Part shown: in pieces, positions 62,303 through 64,000 of the stretch
Position numbering within the stretch: the first letter of the stretch is position 1
Layout of the letters: every line of letters begins with the position of its first letter
Assembly (NCBI GenBank): GCA_944324285.1
Contig: CALUVR010000005.1
Span: forward strand, 1 to 64,000
Direction: 5' to 3'
Source of the DNA: Candidatus Gastranaerophilales bacterium
GTDB lineage: Bacteria; Cyanobacteriota; Vampirovibrionia; Gastranaerophilales; Gastranaerophilaceae
Length of the DNA: 64,000 nt
Notes under the pieces: model-generated
Databases searched by the model: none
What the model was told of the DNA's origin: nothing
Seen by the model: only the letters and a program-made list of their open reading frames with translations
Translations under genes and position numbers: made by a program

Positions 62303-62992
62303 ATGGATATTGTAACAGAAGTAAGAGAGCGCATTTTACAAAAATCAGAAGAGAAATTTCAAAAATTCTCATCTTCTCTTTTGCCGGGCGTGAATAATGT
62401 CGCAGGAGTCCGGCTGCCGGTTTTAAGGAAAATTGCACGTGATATTGCTAAATCAGACTGGCAGGCTTACCTCAAAAACAAAGACTGCCGCTTTATGGAA
62501 GAAACTATGCTCAAAGGGCTTGTTATAGGGCTTTTAAAAGAACCGCCGGAGAAAATGCTCCTCCTTATTGAAAATTTTATCCCTGAAATAACCAACTGGT
62601 CTGTATGCGACAGCTTTTGCTGCGGGTTGAAGTTTGTCAAAGAAAATAAAAAACTTGTGTGGAATTTCATTCAAAAATATTTGAAATCTGACAAAGAATA
62701 TGAAATACGGACTGCCATTGTTATTTTATTGAATTTTTATATTGATGAAGAATATCTTAACCGTGTCCTGAATTGTCTAAACAATATCCGAACAGAACAC
62801 TATTATGCACGAATGGCAGCTGCCTGGGCTGTTTCTATTTGTTACATAAAGTTTGAGAAAGAAACTCTTGATTTTCTTCTGAAACACTGTAAGCTTGACA
62901 ATTTAACATATAATAAAGCAATTCAAAAAATTACGGAATCACACCGAATTTCAAAAGAAACAAAAGCTAAACTGAAACTTTTAAAAAAGTAA
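62303..62992 (+). CDS. AlkD-like DNA alkylation repair protein
   Basis: A 229-aa HEAT-like helical protein: GVRLPVLRKIARDIAK, EETMLKGLVIGLLK, ITNWSVCDSFCCGLKF and YEIRTAIVILLNFY follow the AlkD order, with Trp/Asp of the active-site segment. It excises alkylated purines without base flipping (family knowledge). Starts five bases after the ispF stop. Confidence 0.85.
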   Translation: MDIVTEVRERILQKSEEKFQKFSSSLLPGVNNVAGVRLPVLRKIARDIAKSDWQAYLKNKDCRFMEETMLKGLVIGLLKEPPEKMLLLIENFIPEITNWSVCDSFCCGLKFVKENKKLVWNFIQKYLKSDKEYEIRTAIVILLNFYIDEEYLNRVLNCLNNIRTEHYYARMAAAWAVSICYIKFEKETLDFLLKHCKLDNLTYNKAIQKITESHRISKETKAKLKLLKK

Positions 62993-63150
62993 TCAGATTA
63001 ACTTCATTTTTTCAAGTTTAACTTTATGCGCATTAACCGTATGCTTGCTAATCCCTAATCTTCGGGAAATTTCTTTTTCATCCAGGTCACATTTTATCAT
63101 TTCAAGTACCAATTTTTCATTTTCTGTCAAACAATTGATTTCATTCATGA
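62993..63150 (-). pseudogene. Frameshifted small LuxR/GerE-type HTH gene
   Basis: Below the usual ORF size limit. The HTH frame reads EKLVLEMIKCDLDEKEISRRL, then GISKHTVNAHKVKLEKMKLI and stop at 62993, a clear GerE/LuxR helix-turn-helix. The natural start (ATG at 63150 with AAAGGA upstream) gives MNEINCLTEN in another frame, where CLTEN matches the start of the same domain. The two frames would join if two bases (AT, about 63118-63122) were removed. Either a recent +2 frameshift or an assembly error. Its stop abuts that of the AlkD-like gene. Confidence 0.6.
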
Positions 63151-63236
63151 TATTTGCATTCCTTTGTATAATTTTAAATAGTAATTATACTATAAAACAA
63201 TATGCCGTGCCATTAGACACATGGCTATATTTTTTC

Positions 63237-63265
63237 TTTACTTTTTGGGAATATAGTGGCATAAT
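63237..63265 (+). promoter_or_regulatory. Promoter of the cation-efflux gene, predicted leaderless
   Basis: TTTACT (63237-63242), a 17-bp spacer ending in TGG and CATAAT (63260-63265); seven bases to the ATG at 63273. Confidence 0.6.
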
Positions 63266-63272
63266 AACTGTT

Positions 63273-64000
63273 ATGTCAGCAGTTACACAGAAAAAATTTG
63301 CAGCAGGACTGTCTATCGGCTCTAATGCTGTTATAATCCTTTTAAAAATAATTGCCGGTGTCGTTTCAGGAAGCATCAGTATTATCTCCGAAGCGGTTCA
63401 CTCTCTCAGTGATTTTCTTGCCTCTATGCTGACGTTTTTCGCTGTAATGAAATCATCAGAGCCTGCCGATAAAAAACATCCTTTCGGACACGGAAGATAT
63501 GAAGATATGTCAGGATTTATTGAAGGCGGACTTATTATTTTCGCTGCGATTTACATCATATATGAAGCAGGAAAAAAATTGATTTTCGGCTACACTATGG
63601 AAACTGAATCCTATCTCGGGATTGCCGTGATGGGCTTTGCCGTTGTGTCAAATTTTCTGGTAAGCTCATACCTCTTTCATGTGGCGAAAAAGACCAATTC
63701 CGTTTCCCTGTATGCTGACGGAGAACACTTAAGAACAGACATCTGGTCATCTCTCGGGGTTTTAATCGGACTGGTATTGATTAAAATAACAGGAATTTTA
63801 ATCCTTGACCCGATTATCGCAATCATAGTCGCATTATTTATTTTAAAAACCGGCGTTTCCATATCAAAAACAACGCTTGATAACCTTCTTGACGCCTCGC
63901 TACCTGTTGAAGATTTAAATAAAATAGAAAAAATTATTGATAACATAAAGCCTGAAGGAGTTCTCGGATATAAGAACCTTAAAGCCAGAAGAGTCGGACC
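63273..64000 (+). CDS. Cation diffusion facilitator (CDF) transporter, partial
   Basis: A frame open to the window edge (at least 242 residues). MSAVTQKKFAAGLSIGSNAV is followed by a helix ending SEAVHSLSDFLAS, HPFGHGRYEDMSGFIEGG, and YADGEHLRTDIWSSLGVL. These are the paired His/Asp sites of CDF zinc/iron/manganese exporters, with five to six membrane helices in view and the start of the cytosolic domain (LDNLLDASLPVEDLNKIEKI). The 3' end lies outside. Confidence 0.9.
   Translation, partial: MSAVTQKKFAAGLSIGSNAVIILLKIIAGVVSGSISIISEAVHSLSDFLASMLTFFAVMKSSEPADKKHPFGHGRYEDMSGFIEGGLIIFAAIYIIYEAGKKLIFGYTMETESYLGIAVMGFAVVSNFLVSSYLFHVAKKTNSVSLYADGEHLRTDIWSSLGVLIGLVLIKITGILILDPIIAIIVALFILKTGVSISKTTLDNLLDASLPVEDLNKIEKIIDNIKPEGVLGYKNLKARRVG

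Overview
The window is an AT-rich bacterial chromosome segment with standard stop codons, frequent TTG/GTG starts and a compact gene order. Outer-membrane efflux (a TolC-family protein with EmrA/EmrB), prepilin-type leaders and an OmpR-type two-component pair point to a diderm. My best guess is a gut-type Vampirovibrionia/Gastranaerophilales (Melainabacteria) genome. That placement is inferred from gene flavour (for example an N-terminal QPNFQAL-type motif and small Cys-cluster proteins), not from a marker phylogeny, and is only moderately secure.

Layout. 0.4-4.9 kb: a minus-strand operon of three paralogous, glycine-rich prepilin-like proteins. 5.3-8.6 kb: a GAF-GGDEF-HD-GYP cyclic-di-GMP protein, a methyltransferase and a zinc-ribbon protein. 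9-14.8 kb: a repeat-like helical protein, a DprA-like Rossmann protein, a UvrD/PcrA helicase and two small proteins. 15-19.8 kb: an overlapping C_GCAxxG / FluC / endonuclease-IV-like operon, a pair of small paralogues, a secreted protein and engB. 19.8-22.7 kb: a TPR protein and a Xer recombinase. 22.8-26 kb: two duplicated toxin-like cassettes. Each has a variable N-terminal effector domain fused to a nearly identical 113-residue C-terminal domain, a divergent small membrane protein (putative immunity), and a 78-nt structured repeat. 26-32 kb: tRNA-Thr, a TIGR04076-type protein, DUF3137-type, prmC and lepA. 32.9-37.5 kb: a CheD/CNF-like candidate, a second Xer, a BioD-like protein, tRNA-Glu with duplicated downstream DNA, and DedA. 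38-46 kb: three MarR regulators around an EmrA-EmrB-EmrB operon and a divergent TolC gene. 46-56.4 kb: an ArsB/NhaD permease, two nucleotidyltransferase-like proteins, hisS, an OmpR-type regulator and kinase with tadA, a His/Cys-rich ribbon-helix-helix protein and a nitrilase-family enzyme. 57-64 kb: der, rpsF-ssb-rpsR, dapF, an HxlR regulator, ispF, an AlkD-like protein, a frameshifted LuxR-type HTH gene and a partial cation-efflux gene.

Two themes cut across the window. First, almost every gap longer than 300 bases is packed with dispersed palindromic repeats of several families, often joined into composites. Second, several genes, including hisS, der and lepA, have a -10 box ending about 6-9 nt before the start codon and no Shine-Dalgarno sequence, which predicts leaderless mRNAs. 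Both putative immunity genes show the same arrangement.

The most interesting system is the duplicated cassette at 22.8-25.9 kb. Its polarity (variable N-terminus, constant C-terminus) is the reverse of classical polymorphic toxins. Its organisation suggests block exchange of effector plus immunity gene between two conserved flanks.
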